DNA from: Catellatospora sp. KI3
GTDB lineage: Bacteria > Actinomycetota > Actinomycetes > Mycobacteriales > Micromonosporaceae
Assembly (NCBI RefSeq): GCF_029948125.1
Contig: NZ_JASAMB010000002.1
Coordinates: 124,001 to 188,000, forward strand
Direction: 5' to 3'
DNA length: 64,000 nucleotides
Part shown: piece by piece, positions 39,362-50,743 of the stretch
How the letters are laid out: every line of letters starts with the position of its first letter
Position numbering within the stretch: position 1 is the first letter of the stretch
Notes under the pieces: generated by a model
Told to the model about the DNA's origin: nothing
What the model saw: the letters and a program-made list of their open reading frames with translations, nothing else
The model's database searches: none
Position numbers and translations under genes: made by a program

Positions 39362-41458
39362 GTGGCCGCCGCAGACAGCGCCCTCGCCAAGACTCGCAAC
39401 ATCGGCATCATGGCGCACATCGACGCCGGTAAGACCACGACTACCGAGCGGATCCTGTTCTACACCGGTATCACGCACAAGATCGGTGAGGTCCACGAGG
39501 GCGCGGCCGTCATGGACTGGATGGAGCAGGAGCAGGAGCGTGGTATCACCATCACCTCCGCTGCTACCAAGTGTGAGTGGAAGGGCCACACGATCCAGAT
39601 CATCGACACGCCCGGCCACGTCGACTTCACCGTCGAGGTGGAGCGTTCGCTGCGCGTGCTCGACGGCGCCGTCGCCGTGTACGACGGTGTCGCCGGCGTG
39701 GAGCCGCAGACCGAGAACGTGTGGCGCCAGGCTGACAAGTACAACGTTCCGCGTATGTGCTTCGTCAACAAGCTGGACCGCACCGGTGCGGACTTCTTCC
39801 GCTGCGTCGACATGATGATCACCCGGCTGAACGCCACGCCGCTGGTGCTGCAGATCCCGATCGGTCTCGAGGGCGACCACATCGGCGTCGTCGACCTGCT
39901 GGGCATGCGCGCACTGACCTGGCGCGGCGAGACCCAGAAGGGTGAGGACTACGCCGTCGAGGCGATCCCGGCCGACCTGCAGGCGCAGGCCGACGAGTGG
40001 CGCGTCAAGCTGCTCGAGACGCTGTCCGAGGCCGACGACGAGATCATGGAGCGCTACCTCGAGGGTGGCGAGTTCACGGTCGAGGAGCTCAAGGCCGCGA
40101 TCCGTCGCGCCACCATCGCCGACAAGCTGAACCCGGTCGTCTGCGGCTCCGCCTTCAAGAACAAGGGCGTGCAGCCGATGCTGGACGCCGTGGTCGACTT
40201 CCTGCCCTCGCCGCTGGACATCCCGGCGATCGACGGCACGATGATGGACGGGGAGACCCCGGCGGTCCGCCACGCGGACCCGAAGGAGCCCTTCTCCGGC
40301 CTGGCCTTCAAGATCCAGACCGACAAGCACCTGGGCAAGCTGACCTACGTGCGCGTCTACTCGGGCACGCTCGAGTCGGGCTCGCCGGTGATCAACTCGA
40401 CCAAGGACCGCAAGGAGCGGGTCGGCAAGATCTACCAGATGCACGCCAACAAGCGCGAAGAGCGCGCGACGGCGAGCGCCGGTGACATCATCGCCGTGCA
40501 GGGTCTCAAGCAGACCACCACCGGTGACACGCTGTCGGACCCGGCCAACCCGGTGATCCTGGAGTCGATGACCTTCCCGGACCCGGTCATCTCGGTGGCC
40601 ATCGAGCCGAAGACGAAGGCCGACCAGGAGAAGCTGGGCACCGCGATCCAGAAGCTCGCCGAGGAGGACCCGACCTTCCGCGTGAAGCTCGACGAGGAGA
40701 CCGGCCAGACCGTCATCTCCGGCATGGGCGAGCTCCACCTGGAGATCCTGGTCGACCGGATGAAGCGCGAGTTCAGCGTCGAGGCCAACGTCGGCAAGCC
40801 GCAGGTGGCGTACCGCGAGACCATCCGCCGCACGGTGGAGAAGCTCGAGTACACCCACAAGAAGCAGACCGGTGGCTCCGGCCAGTACGCGAGCGTCATC
40901 ATCGGGCTCGCGCCGCTGCCCCTGGACGCGCCGGCGAGCTACGAGTTCGTCAACGCCGTGACCGGTGGCCGCATCCCGAAGGAGTTCATCCCCTCGGTGG
41001 ACGCCGGCGCGCAGGACGCCATGCAGTACGGCGTGCTCGCGGGCTACCCGCTGGTCGGCGTGAAGATGACGCTGATCGACGGCAAGTACCACGAGGTCGA
41101 CTCGTCTGAGATGGCGTTCAAGATCGCCGGTTCGATGGCGCTGAAGGAGGCGGCCCGCAAGGCCGACCCCGCCATCCTCGAGCCGATGATGGCAGTCGAG
41201 GTCGTCACCCCCGAGGACAACATGGGTGACGTCATCGGCGACCTGAACTCCCGCCGCGGCATCATCCAGGCCATGGAGGAGCGCGGCGGTGCCCGCGTCG
41301 TCCGCGCCCTGGTGCCGCTGTCGGAGATGTTCGGCTACGTCGGCGACCTGCGGTCGAAGACCCAGGGCCGGGCGAGCTACAGCATGGTATTCGACTCCTA
41401 CGCCGAGGTTCCCGCGAACGTCGCGAAGGAGATCATCGCTAAGGCAACGGGCGAGTGA
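39362..41458 (+). CDS. fusA: Elongation factor G
   Basis: EF-G is the GTPase that drives translocation. The 698-residue protein has the P-loop [13 protein letters not shown], switch [20 protein letters not shown], and domains II-V through [15 protein letters not shown]. The start is GTG 39362 with GAAAGGATCG upstream. Confidence 0.97.
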   Translation: MAAADSALAKTRNIGIMAHIDAGKTTTTERILFYTGITHKIGEVHEGAAVMDWMEQEQERGITITSAATKCEWKGHTIQIIDTPGHVDFTVEVERSLRVLDGAVAVYDGVAGVEPQTENVWRQADKYNVPRMCFVNKLDRTGADFFRCVDMMITRLNATPLVLQIPIGLEGDHIGVVDLLGMRALTWRGETQKGEDYAVEAIPADLQAQADEWRVKLLETLSEADDEIMERYLEGGEFTVEELKAAIRRATIADKLNPVVCGSAFKNKGVQPMLDAVVDFLPSPLDIPAIDGTMMDGETPAVRHADPKEPFSGLAFKIQTDKHLGKLTYVRVYSGTLESGSPVINSTKDRKERVGKIYQMHANKREERATASAGDIIAVQGLKQTTTGDTLSDPANPVILESMTFPDPVISVAIEPKTKADQEKLGTAIQKLAEEDPTFRVKLDEETGQTVISGMGELHLEILVDRMKREFSVEANVGKPQVAYRETIRRTVEKLEYTHKKQTGGSGQYASVIIGLAPLPLDAPASYEFVNAVTGGRIPKEFIPSVDAGAQDAMQYGVLAGYPLVGVKMTLIDGKYHEVDSSEMAFKIAGSMALKEAARKADPAILEPMMAVEVVTPEDNMGDVIGDLNSRRGIIQAMEERGGARVVRALVPLSEMFGYVGDLRSKTQGRASYSMVFDSYAEVPANVAKEIIAKATGE

Positions 41459-41464
41459 TGTGAC

Positions 41465-41492
41465 GATGGCGCCGGCTTCGGCCGGCGCCATC
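41465..41492 (+). promoter_or_regulatory. Intergenic hairpin fusA-tuf
   Basis: GATGGCGCCGGC pairs perfectly with GCCGGCGCCATC over a TTCG tetraloop. Such loops are very stable; there is no U-tract, so it may be a processing or stability element. Confidence 0.65.
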
Positions 41493-41612
41493 CTCGCTGA
41501 GCTCGTACAGCTGCAGCGAACGCAAGAGCGCCGGCGACCCCGGCGGGCAAAGGTCCTAAGCGCCAGTTGGCGCCGTCGGGCGAACGAACCAACAGTCCAC
41601 AGGAGGACACCA

Positions 41613-42806
41613 GTGGCGAAGGCGAAGTTCGAGCGGACTAAGCCGCACGTCAACATCGGCACCATTGGTCACATCGACCACGGTAAGACGACGCTGACGG
41701 CGGCAATCACTAAGGTCCTGCACGACAAGTTCCCGGCTCTCAACCCGTACACCCCGTTCGACGAGATCGACAAGGCGCCGGAGGAGAAGGCTCGTGGTAT
41801 CACGATCTCCATCGCGCACGTCGAGTACCAGACGGAGAACCGGCACTACGCGCACGTTGACTGCCCGGGTCACGCTGACTACATCAAGAACATGATCACC
41901 GGTGCCGCCCAGATGGACGGCGCGATCCTGGTGGTCGCCGCGACCGACGGCCCGATGCCCCAGACCCGCGAGCACGTGCTGCTGGCGCGTCAGGTCGGCG
42001 TTCCCTACATCGTCGTGGCGCTGAACAAGAGCGACATGGTCGACGACGAGGAGCTCCTGGAGCTCGTCGAGCTCGAGATCCGCGAGCTGCTGTCGAACCA
42101 GGAGTACCCGGGTGACGACCTGCCGGTCGTCCGGGTCTCCGCGCTCAAGGCCCTCGAGGGCGACGCCAAGTGGTCCGAGGCGCTCATGGGCCTGATGGAC
42201 GCGGTCGACGCCGCGATCCCGCAGCCCGAGCGTGAGGTCGACAAGCCGTTCCTCATGCCGATCGAGGACGTGTTCACGATCACCGGTCGTGGCACCGTCG
42301 TCACCGGTCGTGCCGAGCGTGGCATCCTCAAGCCGAACGAGGAGGTCGAGATCGTCGGCATCCGCGAGAAGTCGATGAAGACCACCTGCACCGGCATCGA
42401 GATGTTCCGCAAGCTGCTCGACGAGGCTCGCGCTGGCGAGAACGTCGGTCTGCTGCTGCGCGGCATCAAGCGCGAGGACGTCGAGCGCGGCATGGTCGTG
42501 GTCAAGCCCGGCTCGACCACCCCGCACACCGAGTTCGAGGCGTCGGTCTACATCCTCTCCAAGGAGGAGGGCGGCCGCCACACCCCGTTCTTCCAGAACT
42601 ACCGTCCGCAGTTCTACTTCCGGACCACGGACGTCACCGGCGTCGTCACGCTGCCCGAGGGCACCGAGATGGTCATGCCCGGCGACAACGTCGAGATGAA
42701 CGTGAAGCTCATCCAGCCGATCGCGATGGAGGAGACCCTCCGCTTCGCGATCCGCGAGGGTGGCCGCACGGTCGGCGCCGGCCGAGTTACCAAGATCCTC
42801 AAGTGA
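41613..42806 (+). CDS. tuf: Elongation factor Tu
   Basis: EF-Tu delivers aminoacyl-tRNA to the ribosome. The 397-residue protein has GHIDHGKT (19-26), [14 protein letters not shown] and the C-terminal beta barrels. AGGAGGACACCA sets the start GTG 41613; the longer frame upstream is antisense noise. A strong terminator closes the operon. Confidence 0.97.
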   Translation: MAKAKFERTKPHVNIGTIGHIDHGKTTLTAAITKVLHDKFPALNPYTPFDEIDKAPEEKARGITISIAHVEYQTENRHYAHVDCPGHADYIKNMITGAAQMDGAILVVAATDGPMPQTREHVLLARQVGVPYIVVALNKSDMVDDEELLELVELEIRELLSNQEYPGDDLPVVRVSALKALEGDAKWSEALMGLMDAVDAAIPQPEREVDKPFLMPIEDVFTITGRGTVVTGRAERGILKPNEEVEIVGIREKSMKTTCTGIEMFRKLLDEARAGENVGLLLRGIKREDVERGMVVVKPGSTTPHTEFEASVYILSKEEGGRHTPFFQNYRPQFYFRTTDVTGVVTLPEGTEMVMPGDNVEMNVKLIQPIAMEETLRFAIREGGRTVGAGRVTKILK

Positions 42807-42811
42807 TCTGA

Positions 42812-42841
42812 GCGGGCGCCCCGCCTCGGCGGGGCGCCCGC
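42812..42841 (+). terminator. Terminator after tuf
   Basis: GCGGGCGCCCCGC pairs perfectly over 13 bp with GCGGGGCGCCCGC around CTCG. Confidence 0.75.
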
Positions 42842-42947
42842 AACCATGAACACGGCCCGCCAGCGCCGCCGAACGGCGCGCCAAGGGACATCCGTGTTCT
42901 CTGTACACGCAGGTCGGGCCCGTTTTAGTGAGGCCTGGCACCCTGAT

Positions 42948-42977
42948 TTCACAATGGCGTACCTGGTACGGCATAAT
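42948..42977 (+). promoter_or_regulatory. Promoter of the S10 operon
   Basis: TTCACA (42948-42953), an 18-bp spacer and CATAAT (42972-42977) lie about 290 bp before rpsJ. The gap 42842-43265 contains no gene I can support. Confidence 0.6.
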
Positions 42978-43174
42978 GAACAGGTTGCGTTGCGAGCGGT
43001 CACCTCGTGTGGGTGCACCGCGTCGCGCGGCGTCAGAGGAACGCAGACATCGATCCGGGATCACGACCTCGGGTCGAGAGCGCGGGACTCTGGCGGGAAG
43101 CTCCTGTGATCGGGCGTGATGCCCGTTGAGCCAAGCGAAAAGCCCCCACCAGGGCGAAAGTCTGGGTCAGCGCG

Positions 43175-43198
43175 CGACACGCCCGACCGCGGGGGTCG
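43175..43198 (+). promoter_or_regulatory. Shared translation-operon leader motif, rpsJ copy
   Basis: These 24 bp are identical to 38269-38292, lying 68 bp before rpsJ and followed by GAGAAGG. Confidence 0.65.
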
Positions 43199-43265
43199 GA
43201 GAAGGTCGGTGCGTCGGCAGACTGCGCCGGCGGGGATCGCAATCAGAGAAGGAACAGAAGCCACC

Positions 43266-43574
43266 ATGGCGGGACAGAAGATCCGCATCCGGCTCAAGGC
43301 CTACGACCACGAGGTCGTCGATTCCTCGGCGCGGAAGATCGTCGAGACGGTGACCCGCACCGGGGCGCAGGTTGCTGGCCCGGTGCCACTGCCCACGGAG
43401 ATCAACCGTTTCTGCGTGATCCGTTCGCCGCACAAGTACAAGGACTCGCGCGAGCACTTCGAGATGCGCACGCACAAGCGTCTGATCGACATCATCGACC
43501 CGACCCCGAAGACGGTCGACTCGCTCATGCGACTCGATCTGCCGGCTGGCGTCGACATCGAGATCAAGCTGTAG
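43266..43574 (+). CDS. rpsJ: 30S ribosomal protein S10
   Basis: S10 is a 30S head protein and, with NusB, an antitermination factor. The 102-residue protein begins [19 protein letters not shown] and has [16 protein letters not shown] and [17 protein letters not shown] 43266 is the family start. It is the first gene of the S10 operon. Confidence 0.97.
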
Positions 43575-43587
43575 GGACCGGTCACTG

Positions 43588-44250
43588 ATGGACAGGCAAG
43601 TTAAGGGCATCCTGGGCGCCAAGCTCGGCATGACCCAGGTCTGGGACAACAACAAGGTAGTCCCGGTAACTGTGGTTCAGGCCGGCCCGTGCGTCGTCAC
43701 GCAGGTCCGCACCGCGGACAAGGACGGCTACTCCGCCGTCCAGCTGGCCTATGGCGCGATCAACCCGCGCAAGGTGAGCCAGCCGAAGGCCGGGCACTTC
43801 GCCAAGGCGAACGTCGCGCCGCGCCGCCACATCGTCGAGCTCCGCACCACCGACGCCGGTGAGTACGAGCTCGGTCAGGAAGTCACCGTGGACACGTTCG
43901 CGGCCGGTCAGGCCATCGACGTCACGGGCAAGACCAAGGGCAAGGGCTTCGCCGGCGTCATGAAGCGGCACGGCTTCCACGGCCTCAAGGCCAGCCACGG
44001 TGTCGAGCGCAAGCACCGCTCGCCCGGCTCGATCGGCGCCTGCGCCACGCCGGGCCGCGTGTTCAAGGGCGTCCGCATGGCGGGTCGCATGGGTGGCGTG
44101 CGCTACACGGCGCAGGGCCTCACCGTGCACGCGGTGGACACCGAGAACAACCTGCTGCTCGTGCGGGGCGCCATTCCGGGCCCGAAGGGTGCGCTGATCC
44201 TCGTGCGTACCGCCGCGAAGCTGAAGAAGAAGGGTGGTGCCGCGAAGTGA
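43588..44250 (+). CDS. rplC: 50S ribosomal protein L3
   Basis: L3 starts 50S assembly near the peptidyl transferase centre. The 220-residue protein has [13 protein letters not shown] and the long loop [20 protein letters not shown], then [19 protein letters not shown]. It overlaps rplD by 4 bp (GTGA). Confidence 0.97.
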   Translation: MDRQVKGILGAKLGMTQVWDNNKVVPVTVVQAGPCVVTQVRTADKDGYSAVQLAYGAINPRKVSQPKAGHFAKANVAPRRHIVELRTTDAGEYELGQEVTVDTFAAGQAIDVTGKTKGKGFAGVMKRHGFHGLKASHGVERKHRSPGSIGACATPGRVFKGVRMAGRMGGVRYTAQGLTVHAVDTENNLLLVRGAIPGPKGALILVRTAAKLKKKGGAAK

Positions 44251-44891
44251 GCACGGTTGACGTGATCAGCGCTGCGGGCGCCAAGAGCGGCTCGGTCGAG
44301 CTGCCCGCCGACGTCTTCGACGTGCAGGCGAACATCGCCCTGATGCACCAGGTCGTGGTGGCCCAGCTGGCCGCCGCGCGCCAGGGCACGCACAAGGCGA
44401 AGAGCCGCGGCGAGGTCGCCGGTGGCGGCAAGAAGCCGTACAAGCAGAAGGGCACCGGTCGCGCCCGTCAGGGCTCGATCCGCGCGCCTCAGTTCGCCGG
44501 TGGTGGCGTCGTGCACGGTCCCGTGCCGCGTGACTACAGCCAGCGGACCCCGAAGAAGATGAAGGCCGCCGCGCTGCGCGGTGCCCTGTCGGACCGGGCC
44601 CGCAACGGCCTCGTGTACGTGGTGTCGGCGTTCGTCGACGGCGAGACCCCGTCGACCAAGGCCGCCCTGGCCACGGTCAAGGCGACTGCCGGCGAGGCCC
44701 GCAAGGTGCTCGTCGTGCTGGGTGCCGAGGACGAGGTCAACTGGGTGAGCCTGCGCAACCTGCCGCAGGTGCACCTGCTCGAGGCCGGCCAGCTGAACAC
44801 CTATGACGTCCTCAACAGCGACGCGGTGGTCTTCACCACCGACGCGCTCGAGGAGTTCCTGGGCGTGCCCGCAGAGGAGGGTTCCAAGTGA
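44247..44891 (+). CDS. rplD: 50S ribosomal protein L4
   Basis: L4 lines the peptide exit tunnel. The 214-residue protein has the tunnel loop [20 protein letters not shown] and [18 protein letters not shown]. In E. coli it represses the S10 operon. The start GTG 44247 and the GTGA overlap with rplW show translational coupling. Confidence 0.96.
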   Translation: MSTVDVISAAGAKSGSVELPADVFDVQANIALMHQVVVAQLAAARQGTHKAKSRGEVAGGGKKPYKQKGTGRARQGSIRAPQFAGGGVVHGPVPRDYSQRTPKKMKAAALRGALSDRARNGLVYVVSAFVDGETPSTKAALATVKATAGEARKVLVVLGAEDEVNWVSLRNLPQVHLLEAGQLNTYDVLNSDAVVFTTDALEEFLGVPAEEGSK

Positions 44892-45190
44892 CGACGATTG
44901 CCGACCCGCGCGACATCATCGTCGCCCCGGTGGTCTCCGAGAAGAGCTACGGCGAGCTCAACCGCAACTGGTACACCTTCCTGGTGCACCCGGACGCGAA
45001 CAAGACCGAAATCAAGATCGCTATTCAGCAGATCTTCAACGTTCGGGTGCTGACCGTGAACACGCTCAACCGCGAGGGCAAGCGCAAGCGCACCCGCACC
45101 GGCTGGGGTCAGCGCAAGGCTACGAAGCGCGCGATGGTGAAGCTCGCCGACGGCGACCGCATCGAAGCCTTCGGCGGACCGGTGAGCTGA
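44888..45190 (+). CDS. rplW: 50S ribosomal protein L23
   Basis: L23 sits at the tunnel exit and docks trigger factor and SRP. The 100-residue protein has [19 protein letters not shown] and [20 protein letters not shown]. The start GTG 44888 overlaps rplD. Confidence 0.96.
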   Translation: MTTIADPRDIIVAPVVSEKSYGELNRNWYTFLVHPDANKTEIKIAIQQIFNVRVLTVNTLNREGKRKRTRTGWGQRKATKRAMVKLADGDRIEAFGGPVS

Positions 45191-45206
45191 AGGGTTATAG
45201 AAGACA

Positions 45207-46046
45207 ATGGGTATCCGTAAGTACAAGCCGACGACGCCCGGTCGCCGTGGCTCCAGCGTCGCCGACTTCACCGAGATCACCCGGTCGACGCCGGAGAAGT
45301 CGCTGCTCGTTCCGCTGCCGAAGAAGGGCGGGCGCAACGCGCACGGCCGGATCACCACTCGGCACCAGGGTGGCGGCCACAAGCGTCAGTACCGTCTGAT
45401 CGACTTCAAGCGGGTGGACAAGGACGGCGTGCCGGCGAAGGTCGCGCACATCGAGTACGACCCCAACCGCACCGCGCGCATCGCGCTGCTGCACTACGTC
45501 GACGGCGAGAAGCGCTACATCATCGCGCCGAAGGACATGAAGCAGGGCGACCCGATCGAGTCGGGTCCGGGCGCGGACATCAAGCCGGGCAACAACCTGC
45601 CGCTGCGCAACATCCCGGTCGGTACCACCATCCACTGCGTGGAGCTGCGTCCGGGCGGCGGGGCCAAGATGGCCCGCTCGGCCGGTGTCGGCATCCAGCT
45701 GCTGGGTCGCGAGGAGGACTACGCCACGCTGCGTATGCCCTCGGGCGAGATCCGCAAGGTGGACGTGCGCTGCCGGGCCACCATCGGCGAGATCGGCAAC
45801 GCCGAGCAGTCGAACATCAACTGGGGCAAGGCCGGCCGTATGCGGTGGAAGGGCAAGCGCCCGACCGTCCGCGGTGTCGCCATGAACCCGGTCGACCACC
45901 CGCACGGTGGTGGTGAGGGCAAGACCTCCGGCGGTCGCCACCCGGTCAACCCGCAGGGTAAGCCCGAGGGCCGTACCCGTAAGAAGGGTCAGGCCAGCGA
46001 CAAGCTGATCGTCCGCCGCCGCTACGCGAACCGCAAGCGCGGGTAA
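45207..46046 (+). CDS. rplB: 50S ribosomal protein L2
   Basis: L2 is needed for peptidyl transfer and subunit joining. The 279-residue protein has [18 protein letters not shown], the RNA-binding [19 protein letters not shown] and the catalytic-region motif [18 protein letters not shown] with its conserved histidine. Confidence 0.97.
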   Translation: MGIRKYKPTTPGRRGSSVADFTEITRSTPEKSLLVPLPKKGGRNAHGRITTRHQGGGHKRQYRLIDFKRVDKDGVPAKVAHIEYDPNRTARIALLHYVDGEKRYIIAPKDMKQGDPIESGPGADIKPGNNLPLRNIPVGTTIHCVELRPGGGAKMARSAGVGIQLLGREEDYATLRMPSGEIRKVDVRCRATIGEIGNAEQSNINWGKAGRMRWKGKRPTVRGVAMNPVDHPHGGGEGKTSGGRHPVNPQGKPEGRTRKKGQASDKLIVRRRYANRKRG

Positions 46047-46059
46047 GGGAGACTGACAC

Positions 46060-46341
46060 ATGCCTCGCAGCCTTAAGAAGGGCCCGTTCATCGACGACCA
46101 CCTGCTCAAGAAGGTGGAAGCGCAGAACGAGAAGGGCACCAAGAACGTCATCAAGACCTGGTCGCGCCGCTCGACCATCGTGCCGGACATGCTGGGTCAC
46201 ACCATCGCCGTGCACGACGGCCGCAAGCACATCCCGGTCTTCGTGTCGGAGGCGATGGTCGGGCACAAGCTCGGCGAGTTCGCGCTGACCCGCACGTTCA
46301 AGGGTCACGAGAAGGACGACCGGAAGAGCCGCCGTCGCTGA
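46060..46341 (+). CDS. rpsS: 30S ribosomal protein S19
   Basis: S19 contacts S13 in the 30S head. The 93-residue protein has [20 protein letters not shown] and [16 protein letters not shown]. Length is normal. Confidence 0.96.
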   Translation: MPRSLKKGPFIDDHLLKKVEAQNEKGTKNVIKTWSRRSTIVPDMLGHTIAVHDGRKHIPVFVSEAMVGHKLGEFALTRTFKGHEKDDRKSRRR

Positions 46342-46374
46342 CGGCGGACCGCATAAGGAACAAGGGGAAACACG

Positions 46375-46887
46375 ATGCCAACGAATGACGCGCAGGCCGC
46401 GCCGGGCGCCCGTGCGGTCGCCCGCCACGTGCGCCTGTCCGCCACCAAGGCGCGCCGTGTGGTCAACCTCGTTCGCGGTCTGCCCGCGAAGGAGGCACTG
46501 ACGGTGCTGCAGTTCGCGCCGCAGGCCGCGAGCGAGCCGGTCTACAAGGTGCTGGCGAGCGCCATCGCGAACGCCGAGAACAACGAGCGCCTCGACCCGG
46601 ACGCGCTGCTGGTCAGCGCGGCGTACGTCGACGAGGGCCCGACGCTGAAGCGGTTCCGGCCGCGGGCGCAGGGCCGGGCGTACCGGATCCGCAAGCGCAC
46701 GTGCCACATCACCATCGAGGTGGAGGCCGTCGCGCCGAAGACTCCGGCCCGCAAGGCCACCGCCGCCGCGAAGGCGACGCCGGCCAAGGCTGAGGCGGCC
46801 GAGGCCGCGCCGGCCAAGGCGACGAAGGCCACCAAGGCCAAGAAGGCCGTCGACGCCCCGGTTGCCGAGCAGGAGGAGACCAACTAA
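46375..46887 (+). CDS. rplV: 50S ribosomal protein L22
   Basis: L22 extends a beta hairpin into the exit tunnel. The core (residues 1-115) has [20 protein letters not shown] and [22 protein letters not shown]-terminal extension of about 50 residues is almost all Ala, Lys and Thr ([20 protein letters not shown]), making 170 residues against about 110 in E. coli. The stop shares a base with the rpsC start. Confidence 0.95.
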   Translation: MPTNDAQAAPGARAVARHVRLSATKARRVVNLVRGLPAKEALTVLQFAPQAASEPVYKVLASAIANAENNERLDPDALLVSAAYVDEGPTLKRFRPRAQGRAYRIRKRTCHITIEVEAVAPKTPARKATAAAKATPAKAEAAEAAPAKATKATKAKKAVDAPVAEQEETN

Positions 46888-47717
46888 TGGGTCAGAAGGT
46901 TCACCCGATTGGGTTCCGGCTCGGCATCTCGACCGACTGGAAGTCCCGCTGGTACGCCGACAAGCTCTACAAGGACTACATCGGCGAGGACGTCAAGATC
47001 CGTCGCATGATGGCCAAGGGCCTGGAGCGCGCCGGCATCAGCAAGGTCGAGATCGAGCGGACCCGTGACAAGGTGCGCATCGACATCCACACCGCCCGGC
47101 CGGGCATCGTCATCGGCCGCAAGGGCGCCGAGGCCGACCGCCTGCGGGGCGAGCTGGAGAAGCTCACCCAGAAGCAGGTCCAGCTGAACATCCTCGAGGT
47201 GAAGAACCCCGAGTCGGACGCGCAGCTGGTGTCGCAGGGCATCGCCGAGCAGCTCACGGGCCGCGTGGCGTTCCGCCGGGCGATGCGCAAGGCGATCCAG
47301 TCGGCGATGAAGAACCCGATGGTCAAGGGCATCCGCGTGCAGGTCTCCGGCCGTCTCGGCGGCGCGGAGATGAGCCGCACGGAGTTCTACCGCGAGGGTC
47401 GGGTGCCGCTGCACACGCTGCGCGCCAACATCGAGTACGGCTTCTTCGAGGCGCGTACCACCTTCGGCCGCATCGGCGTGAAGGTGTGGATCTACAAGGG
47501 TGACGCTGTGCCGGGTCGCGAGACCCCGGCGGAGTCCGCGGGTCGCCCGCGTCGCCAGGAGCGGGGCGGGGAGCGGTCCGAGCGTCCGCGCCGCGGCCGT
47601 TCGGGTGCGACCGGCACGACTGCCGCGGGTACCGAGGCCGGCCGTGCGGCCGCCGCGGAGCTCACCAAGGACAACGCCGACGCGGCTCCGGCCGTGGCGG
47701 TTGAGCAGGAGGGCTGA
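46887..47717 (+). CDS. rpsC: 30S ribosomal protein S3
   Basis: S3 lines the mRNA entry tunnel and has helicase activity. The 276-residue protein has the KH domain ([20 protein letters not shown]) and [20 protein letters not shown]. The Arg/Gly/Ala-rich tail is longer than in E. coli (about 60 extra residues), as in other actinobacteria. Confidence 0.96.
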   Translation: MGQKVHPIGFRLGISTDWKSRWYADKLYKDYIGEDVKIRRMMAKGLERAGISKVEIERTRDKVRIDIHTARPGIVIGRKGAEADRLRGELEKLTQKQVQLNILEVKNPESDAQLVSQGIAEQLTGRVAFRRAMRKAIQSAMKNPMVKGIRVQVSGRLGGAEMSRTEFYREGRVPLHTLRANIEYGFFEARTTFGRIGVKVWIYKGDAVPGRETPAESAGRPRRQERGGERSERPRRGRSGATGTTAAGTEAGRAAAAELTKDNADAAPAVAVEQEG

Positions 47718-47721
47718 ACCA

Positions 47722-48147
47722 ATGCTGATGCCGCGTAAGCCTCCGAATGGCTTCCGCAAGCCGCATCACCCCGACCGTTCCGGTCGGAGCAAGGGCGGCA
47801 ACCGGGTGGTGTTCGGCGAGTTCGGCATTCAGGCGCTCGAGCCGGCGTACGTCACCAACCGGCAGATCGAGTCGGCACGTATCGCCATGACCCGCCACAT
47901 CAAGCGTGGTGGCAAGGTCTGGATCACGGTCTTCCCGGACCAGGCCCTGACCAAGAAGCCCGCTGAGACCCGCATGGGTTCCGGTAAGGGCTCGCCCGAG
48001 TGGTGGGTGGCGAACGTCAAGCCGGGGCGCATTCTCTTCGAGATGGCGTTCCCGAACGAGGAGACTGCTCGTGAGGCCATGCGCCGCGCGATCCACAAGC
48101 TCCCGATGAAGTGCCGAATCGTGAAGCGCGAAGTGGGTGAGTCCTGA
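47722..48147 (+). CDS. rplP: 50S ribosomal protein L16
   Basis: L16 helps position A-site tRNA. The 141-residue protein begins [20 protein letters not shown] and has [20 protein letters not shown]. The start ATG 47722 lies 5 bp after the rpsC stop, behind GCAGGAGGG; longer readings lie inside rpsC. It overlaps rpmC by 1 bp. Confidence 0.96.
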   Translation: MLMPRKPPNGFRKPHHPDRSGRSKGGNRVVFGEFGIQALEPAYVTNRQIESARIAMTRHIKRGGKVWITVFPDQALTKKPAETRMGSGKGSPEWWVANVKPGRILFEMAFPNEETAREAMRRAIHKLPMKCRIVKREVGES

Positions 48148-48374
48148 TGGCGGGCACCAAGGCTGGTGAGCTGCGAGAGTTCTCCGGCGAGGAGTTGGTC
48201 ACCAAGCTGCGCGAGGCCAAGGCGGAGCTGTTCAACCTCCGCGTGCAGGGCGCGACCGGCCAGCTCGACAACAACCGTCGGCTGGACGTGGTGCGTCGGG
48301 AGATCGCCCGGATCTACACGATCATGCGCGAGCGTGAGCTGGGGCTCTCGGCCGCGCCTACTGAGGTGGCGTAA
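48147..48374 (+). CDS. rpmC: 50S ribosomal protein L29
   Basis: L29 sits by L23 at the tunnel exit. The 75-residue protein forms two helices: [20 protein letters not shown] and [20 protein letters not shown]. Confidence 0.95.
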   Translation: MAGTKAGELREFSGEELVTKLREAKAELFNLRVQGATGQLDNNRRLDVVRREIARIYTIMRERELGLSAAPTEVA

Positions 48375-48379
48375 CGAAC

Positions 48380-48658
48380 ATGAGCGAGACCAACGAGAGC
48401 GCTGTCGAGCGCAACCGGCGTAAGGTTCGTGAGGGCCTGGTCGTCAGCGACAAGATGGACAAGACCGTCGTCGTGGCGGTCGAGGACCGGGTCAAGCACT
48501 CGCTGTACGGCAAGGTTCTCCGCCGTACCGCGAAGCTGAAGGCGCACGACGAGCAGAACGCGTGCGGCATCGGCGACCGGGTGCTGCTCATGGAGACCCG
48601 CCCGCTGTCCGCCACCAAGCGGTGGCGCGTGGTGGAGATCCTCGAGAAGGCCAAGTGA
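48380..48658 (+). CDS. rpsQ: 30S ribosomal protein S17
   Basis: S17 is a primary 16S-binding OB-fold protein. The 92-residue protein has [20 protein letters not shown] and [21 protein letters not shown] 155-bp gap with hairpins separates it from rplN. Confidence 0.96.
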   Translation: MSETNESAVERNRRKVREGLVVSDKMDKTVVVAVEDRVKHSLYGKVLRRTAKLKAHDEQNACGIGDRVLLMETRPLSATKRWRVVEILEKAK

Positions 48659-48758
48659 CCCTGCCTCCGGCAGGTTCGCCGGCCGCCTAGCGGCCGAAGA
48701 TCAGATAGCTGGACGGGGCGTCCCGCGGGGCGCCCCCGAAGGTTCGAGTTCCGCCAGG

Positions 48759-48788
48759 CTCCGCCCGTTCGACCCCGAACGGGCGGAG
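48759..48788 (+). promoter_or_regulatory. Hairpin ahead of rplN
   Basis: CTCCGCCCGTTCG pairs perfectly with CGAACGGGCGGAG over ACCC. It ends 25 bp before GTG 48814, next to the ribosome site, so it may tune rplN translation or mark an mRNA end. Two smaller stems lie at 48660-48700. Confidence 0.55.
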
Positions 48789-48813
48789 AACCGGCAGACA
48801 TACAGGAGTTGAC

Positions 48814-49182
48814 GTGATCCAGCAGGAGTCGCGACTGCGAGTCGCCGACAACACGGGTGCCCGGGAGATTCTCTGCATCCGCGTTCTCGGTGGTTCGGGT
48901 CGGCGCTACGCGAGCATCGGCGACGTCATCGTGGCCACCGTCAAGGACGCCATCCCCGGTGCCGGTGTGAAGAAGGGCGACGTCGTCAAGGCGGTCGTCG
49001 TCCGCACCGTCAAGGAGCGGCGTCGTCCGGACGGCTCGTACATCCGGTTCGACGAGAACGCCGCCGTCATCATCAAGGACGGTGGCGACCCGCGCGGAAC
49101 CCGCATCTTCGGCCCGGTGGGCCGCGAGCTGCGTGACAAGCGCTTCATGAAGATCATCAGCCTTGCCCCGGAGGTGTTGTGA
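48814..49182 (+). CDS. rplN: 50S ribosomal protein L14
   Basis: L14 lies at the subunit interface. The 122-residue protein begins [20 protein letters not shown] and has [19 protein letters not shown]. The start GTG 48814 follows ACAGGAGTTGAC. First gene of the spc segment. Confidence 0.97.
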   Translation: MIQQESRLRVADNTGAREILCIRVLGGSGRRYASIGDVIVATVKDAIPGAGVKKGDVVKAVVVRTVKERRRPDGSYIRFDENAAVIIKDGGDPRGTRIFGPVGRELRDKRFMKIISLAPEVL

Positions 49183-49184
49183 CC

Positions 49185-49496
49185 ATGAAGGTCAAGAAGG
49201 GCGACAAGGTCAAGGTCATCGCCGGCAAGGACAAGGGCAAGGAGGGTACGGTCCTCGCGGCCTACCCCCGGACCGAGAAGATCCTGGTCGAAGGCGTTAA
49301 CCGGATCACCAAGCACGAGAAGATCCGCACCACCCAGCGTGGTGCCAAGACCGGCGGCATCGTGACCCAGGAGGCGGCTATCCACGTCTCCAACGTCATG
49401 CTGCTCGAGGACGGCAAGCCCGTCCGCGTCGGTTACAAGGTTGACGAGAGCGGCGTGAAGGTCCGGATCTCGCGTCGTACGGGCAAGGAGCTGTGA
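49185..49496 (+). CDS. rplX: 50S ribosomal protein L24
   Basis: L24 is an assembly-initiating protein with a KOW motif: [20 protein letters not shown]. It has 103 residues from ATG 49185. GTG 49179 (overlapping the rplN stop in GTGA) is an equal alternative; GGAGG lies 4 nt from the GTG and 10 nt from the ATG. Confidence 0.95.
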   Translation: MKVKKGDKVKVIAGKDKGKEGTVLAAYPRTEKILVEGVNRITKHEKIRTTQRGAKTGGIVTQEAAIHVSNVMLLEDGKPVRVGYKVDESGVKVRISRRTGKEL

Positions 49497-50065
49497 TGTC
49501 GACGGCGACCGAGACCAAGAGCATGCCGCGTCTGAAGGAGCGGTACCGCGCCGAGATCGCCGGCCAGCTGCGCGAGCAGTTCGGCTTCGCGAACCCGATG
49601 CAGGTGCCGGGCCTCGTGAAGATCGTGGTCAACATGGGCGTCGGCGAGGCGGCCCGTGACTCGAAGAAGATCGACGGTGCCGTCAAGGACATCACCGCGA
49701 TCACCGGCCAGAAGCCGCAGATCCGCCGGGCGACCAAGTCCATCGCGCAGTTCAAGCTGCGTGAGGGTATGCCGATCGGTGTCAAGGTGACGCTGCGCGG
49801 TGACCGGATGTGGGAGTTCCTCGACCGGCTGCTGTCGATCGCGCTGCCCCGTATCCGCGACTTCCGCGGTCTCGACGGGCGCAAGCTCGACGGGCACGGC
49901 AACTACACCTTCGGTCTGACCGAGCAGTCGGTTTTCCACGAGATCGACCAGGACCGGATCGACGCGGTCCGCGGCATGGACATCACGCTGGTGACCACTG
50001 CCAAGACCGACGATGAGGGCCGGGCGCTGCTCAAGCTCCTGGGCTTCCCGTTCAAGGAGAACTGA
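49496..50065 (+). CDS. rplE: 50S ribosomal protein L5
   Basis: L5 binds 5S rRNA and contacts P-site tRNA. The 189-residue protein has [20 protein letters not shown] and [26 protein letters not shown] lies 5 nt before ATG 49496, which favours this start over GTG 49493. Confidence 0.96.
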   Translation: MSTATETKSMPRLKERYRAEIAGQLREQFGFANPMQVPGLVKIVVNMGVGEAARDSKKIDGAVKDITAITGQKPQIRRATKSIAQFKLREGMPIGVKVTLRGDRMWEFLDRLLSIALPRIRDFRGLDGRKLDGHGNYTFGLTEQSVFHEIDQDRIDAVRGMDITLVTTAKTDDEGRALLKLLGFPFKEN

Positions 50066-50067
50066 GC

Positions 50068-50253
50068 ATGGCCAAGAAGGCGCTGATCATCAAGGCTGCG
50101 GCCAAGCCGAAGTTCGCGGTGCGCGCATACACCCGGTGCCAGAAGTGCGGCCGGCCGAAGGCCGTCTACCGCAAGTTCGGGCTCTGCCGTGTCTGTGTTC
50201 GGGAGATGGCCCACCGCGGTGAGCTTCCCGGCGTGTCCAAGGCTTCCTGGTAA
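50068..50253 (+). CDS. rpsN: 30S ribosomal protein S14, zinc form
   Basis: This is the 61-residue zinc-binding S14. Cysteine pairs CQKC (24-27) and CRVC (40-43) are both present. It binds 16S rRNA in the head. A zinc-free paralogue, common in actinobacteria, is not in this window. Confidence 0.96.
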   Translation: MAKKALIIKAAAKPKFAVRAYTRCQKCGRPKAVYRKFGLCRVCVREMAHRGELPGVSKASW

Positions 50254-50323
50254 ATCCAAGGCTTCCCCTTCGCCGTAGGCCCGGCACTGACCTGGGAACC
50301 GCGGCGAGAAAGGCTGATAAACA

Positions 50324-50731
50324 ATGACGATGACCGACCCGATTGCAGACATGCTCACGCGTCTGCGCAACGCCAACCAGGCGTACCACGACAAGGTGAC
50401 GATGCCCTACTCGAAGATCAAGGCGAGCATCGCCGAGGTCCTCAAGGCCGAGGGTTACATCGCCAACTGGATCGTGGAGGAGCCCACTGAGGGCGCCGTC
50501 GGCAAGAGCCTGACCGTCGACCTGAAGTTCGGCCCGAACCGGGAGCGGAGTCTGGCCGGCATCCGGCGAGTCTCCAAGCCCGGCCTGCGGGTTTACGCCA
50601 AGTCTCCGGAGCTGCCCCGAGTGCTGGGTGGCCTGGGTGTGGCGATCATTTCGACGTCTCAGGGGCTGCTCACCGACCGGCAGGCCCGTAAGCGCGGGGT
50701 GGGTGGGGAAGTCCTCGCCTACGTCTGGTGA
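50324..50731 (+). CDS. rpsH: 30S ribosomal protein S8
   Basis: S8 binds the central domain of 16S rRNA and in E. coli represses the spc operon. The 135-residue protein begins [20 protein letters not shown] and ends [31 protein letters not shown] is the rRNA contact region. Confidence 0.96.
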   Translation: MTMTDPIADMLTRLRNANQAYHDKVTMPYSKIKASIAEVLKAEGYIANWIVEEPTEGAVGKSLTVDLKFGPNRERSLAGIRRVSKPGLRVYAKSPELPRVLGGLGVAIISTSQGLLTDRQARKRGVGGEVLAYVW

Positions 50732-50743
50732 GGAAGGTCTGCA